Of a stretch of 64,000 bases of DNA, positions 62,090-64,000 are shown in pieces (the stretch's first letter is position 1; each line of letters starts with the position of its first letter). Below the pieces are notes generated by a model. That model was given only the letters and a program-made list of their open reading frames with translations. It made no database searches and was not told where the DNA came from. The position numbers were made by a program, and so were the translations under genes. This DNA is from Brasilonema sennae CENA114 (GTDB lineage: Bacteria > Cyanobacteriota > Cyanobacteriia > Cyanobacteriales > Nostocaceae), in NCBI RefSeq assembly GCF_006968745.1, contig NZ_CP030118.1, forward strand, positions 6,654,284-6,718,283, in the 5' to 3' direction.

Positions 62090-62581
62090 ATGAGTAAGAC
62101 GCCTTTAACGGAAGCTATTGTTTCTGCGGATTCCCAAGGTCGCTTTTTGAGTAGCACTGAAATCCAGGTTGCATTCGGTCGTTACCGCCAGGCAGCTGTC
62201 AGCTTAGAAGCGGCAAAGACGTTATCTAAAAAAGCGTCAAGTCTGGCTGAAGCCGCTGCAAACGCGGTGTATCAAAAGTTTCCTTATACCACCCAGTTGG
62301 ATGGACCTAACTACGCTTCTAGTTCTACTGGCAAGGCAAAATGTGTACGCGATGTCGGCTACTATCTCAGGATTATTACTTACGCTTTGGTTGTAGGTGG
62401 CACAGGTCCAATCGACGATTATTTGATTGCTGGCTTAGCTGAAATCAACCGCACCTTTGAGTTATCTCCAAGCTGGTACATCGAAGCCCTCAAACACATT
62501 AAGGCGAATCATGGTTTATCAGGTGACCCCGCTGTTGAAGCGAACTCCTACATTGATTATGTGATCAATTCTTTGACCTAG
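62090..62581 (+). CDS. cpcA3: Sulfur-poor phycocyanin alpha subunit (PC3 type)
   Basis: A 163-residue phycocyanin alpha chain. The single bilin-binding residue is Cys85 in GKAKCVRDVGYYLR. Motifs QKFPYTTQ, GGTGPIDDYLIAGLAEIN and SPSWYIEALKHIKANHGLSG are typical CpcA. Besides the initiator, no methionine occurs, and there is no other cysteine: positions that are often Met (RMITY, GPMDE) are RIITY and GPIDD. It follows cpcB by 58 bases and has GGAGA before the ATG. With beta it would form the rod hexamer. Confidence 0.92.
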   Translation: MSKTPLTEAIVSADSQGRFLSSTEIQVAFGRYRQAAVSLEAAKTLSKKASSLAEAAANAVYQKFPYTTQLDGPNYASSSTGKAKCVRDVGYYLRIITYALVVGGTGPIDDYLIAGLAEINRTFELSPSWYIEALKHIKANHGLSGDPAVEANSYIDYVINSLT

Positions 62582-62909
62582 CGGAAGTCTTTCAGTTTTG
62601 TGTGATGCAGCAAGAAAATAATTTGGTAATTGTCCATGCAAAGTAATGTTATTACGAGATTATTTTCACCAAACTTCGTTTCATAGTTCCACAAAACTGA
62701 CCTCAAGTTTGCAAATGCGTCGAGCCTTTGTGTAGTCAGCCTGAAAGGCTTCAAACACTGGCATCATTATCTGTTCTCTCAATTCAAACTGACTGAGATA
62801 CTTATGCTGTTGGAGTTTTCTAGCTTTTCAATGACTACGCAAAGGCTTTTTTTAAATGTCTTTTTAACCAGATTCGCAGTTGTGTAATCGAGATTTAAGA
62901 GGTGGAATT
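62582..62909. other. Spacer between cpcA and the first rod linker
   Basis: About 330 bases. Near 62715-62752 AGCCTTTGTGTAGTC is followed by AGCCTGAAAGGCTTC, which can form an AGCCT/AGGCT hairpin. A partial terminator here is common in cpc operons and lowers linker relative to subunit transcript, but there is no clear U-run. The segment GAGGTGGAATT just before 62910 is the linker ribosome binding site. Confidence 0.4.
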
Positions 62910-63725
62910 ATGCCAGCGTTAGGAGAAGCAAGCCGATTAGGGATTCGTCCATTTGCAGATGCTGAAAAGGTTGAACTGCGTCCTGTGAGGACAGAAGCTG
63001 ATGTCCAAGCGGTTATTTGGGCGACCTATAGACAAGTTTTGGGCAATGAACATCTGATGCAAAGTGAGCGTCTTTTGAGTGCAGAATCACTCTTGCGTCA
63101 GGGACAGATTACACTACGGGATTTTGTGCGTGCGATCGCTCAATCGAAACTGTATCGACAAAAGTTCTTCTATTCCAACTCTCAAGTTCGCTTCATTGAA
63201 TTGAATTATAAACATCTTTTGGGTCGTGCTCCTTACGACGAGTCAGAAATTGCCTACCACGTCGATCTCTACAATTCTCAAGGTTACGAAGCTGATATTA
63301 ATTCCTACATTGATTCTGTTGAGTATCAACAAAGCTTTGGGGATTCCATTGTGCCTTACTATCGGGGCTTCCAAACTGTCGTAGGACAAAAAACAGTCGG
63401 ATTTCCGCATTTTTTCCAGTTGTATCGAGGCTATGCGAATAGCGATCGCGCTCAAAATAAACCCAAAGGACAATTAACTTGGGATCTAGCAAAAAACCTG
63501 GTATCCCCTATCTACCCAGCTTCTGCTGGCACCTTAACTGGCACTTCAACAGGTCGTCGCGGTGGTAACACTTATCGAATTCGCCTCACGCAGGCGGCTT
63601 CTCCTAACTCTACAGTTATCCGCCAAAGTATTAGTGAAGTGGTTGTCCCTTTTGAGCAGTTGTCGGATCGATTGCAACAACTCAATCGCCAAGGACGCAA
63701 GATTATTAGCATCACTCTTTCATAA
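62910..63725 (+). CDS. cpcH3: Phycocyanin-associated rod linker polypeptide (CpcH3-like)
   Basis: A 271-residue rod linker. Residues about 20-150 form a Pfam PBS linker domain (VQAVIWATYRQVLGNEHLMQ, VRFIELNYKHLLGRAPYDES). The C-terminal 55 residues match the CpcD-like domain (YRIRLTQAASPNSTVIRQSI, VPFEQLSDRLQQLNRQGRKI). It has no cysteine and only one Met beyond the initiator, in keeping with the sulfur-poor subunits. The start is the ATG at 62910 (MPALGEASRLGIR, with AGAGGTGG upstream). It would link phycocyanin hexamers in the rod. Confidence 0.92.
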   Translation: MPALGEASRLGIRPFADAEKVELRPVRTEADVQAVIWATYRQVLGNEHLMQSERLLSAESLLRQGQITLRDFVRAIAQSKLYRQKFFYSNSQVRFIELNYKHLLGRAPYDESEIAYHVDLYNSQGYEADINSYIDSVEYQQSFGDSIVPYYRGFQTVVGQKTVGFPHFFQLYRGYANSDRAQNKPKGQLTWDLAKNLVSPIYPASAGTLTGTSTGRRGGNTYRIRLTQAASPNSTVIRQSISEVVVPFEQLSDRLQQLNRQGRKIISITLS

Positions 63726-63753
63726 AAGTTTTTAATCAAGGAGACTCTTTTAG

Positions 63754-64000
63754 ATGGCTATTACAACAGCCGCCTCTCGACTCGGAACCTCTGCTTTTAG
63801 TAATGCTGCACCTATTGAATTATGGTCTAAAGCCAGCCAGACAGATATTTCTGCTGTGATCGCGGCTGTTTATCGTCAAGTCTTAGGCAATGATTATTTA
63901 TTAAAATCCGAACGCCTGACTGGCGCAGAATCTCTGCTGTTGAATGGCTCGATCAGCGTGCGAGAATTTGTCCGTCAGGTGGCAAAATCCCAACTGTATA
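63754..64000 (+). CDS. cpcI3: Second phycocyanin rod linker (partial, CpcI3-like)
   Basis: The gene runs off the window after 82 codons. The start MAITTAASRLGTSAFSNAAP and the linker segment VYRQVLGNDYLLKSERLTGA are those of rod linkers, similar to the preceding linker (VLGNEHLMQSERLLSA). So far it has no cysteine and only the initiator Met. AAGGAG lies about ten bases before the ATG at 63754, 28 bases after the stop of the first linker gene, implying one operon. Confidence 0.9.
   Translation, partial: MAITTAASRLGTSAFSNAAPIELWSKASQTDISAVIAAVYRQVLGNDYLLKSERLTGAESLLLNGSISVREFVRQVAKSQLY

Noticed and set aside
61510..62581. Phycoerythrocyanin (pecBA) as identity of the phycobiliprotein pair
   Set aside because: The beta subunit has GGNAYTS and the alpha KFPYTTQ/GKAKCVRD patterns of phycocyanin, not the pec patterns.

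Overview
The window comes from a filamentous, probably heterocyst-forming cyanobacterium (Nostocales; Scytonema/Tolypothrix/Calothrix-like). The signs are a phycobilisome rod operon, a phylloquinone (men) cluster, DUF1822/CHAT and DUF6391 proteins, frequent GCGATCGC (HIP1) octamers, and many short dispersed and tandem repeats between, and sometimes inside, genes. Species assignment is inference.

Layout. 1-5.5 kb: sugar-phosphate genes (histidine phosphatase, glucokinase, fructokinase), a GST, a Cys-rich mini-protein and a PedR-like LuxR regulator, separated by repeat-rich spacers. 5.9-9.1 kb: DUF6391, an orphan HicB antitoxin, an ADP-heptose-type PfkB kinase. 9.1-16.2 kb: a TPR-CHAT protease, tRNA-Val, DUF2227, mazG, proA, bestrophin. 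16.7-24.2 kb: a hybrid histidine kinase, then menF, menC, menE and the DHNA-CoA thioesterase for phylloquinone. 24.4-26.9 kb: a HopA1-family protein with an APH-like phosphotransferase, the pair used as lyase and kinase in class V lanthipeptide and thioamitide synthesis. 27.3-38.6 kb: a NarL-type two-component system divergent from an RND efflux locus (adaptor, pump, HEPN protein, second pump). 39-45 kb: an accessory zone with a VWD protein, an HNH toxin-like protein, a C-terminal remnant of a third RND pump and a toxin-antitoxin pair. 45-52.2 kb: TMEM14, a DUF815 ATPase and a TerB-C / BrxD-like ATPase / Lhr-like helicase module. 52.3-54.6 kb: three secreted proteins on the minus strand. 54.6-59.9 kb: a decayed tandem repeat array, then an operon read right to left: sigma factor, DUF1822, CHAT protease with membrane domain and EF-hand-like loop, CPBP protease. 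61.5-64 kb: a phycocyanin operon running off the end.

Main points. (1) The phycocyanin subunits and linkers have almost no sulfur amino acids beyond the start Met and chromophore-binding Cys, matching the sulfur-limitation phycocyanin (PC3) known from Calothrix PCC 7601. (2) The HopA1/phosphotransferase pair is a candidate Ser/Thr dehydration system with no obvious precursor nearby. (3) The TerB-C/BrxD/helicase trio looks like a stress- or defence-type DNA-processing module outside a BREX locus. (4) Dispersed repeats have been captured in frame in menC, in the helicase, at the end of the thioesterase and perhaps in menE. Functions are assigned from recognisable motifs only; no searches were run.
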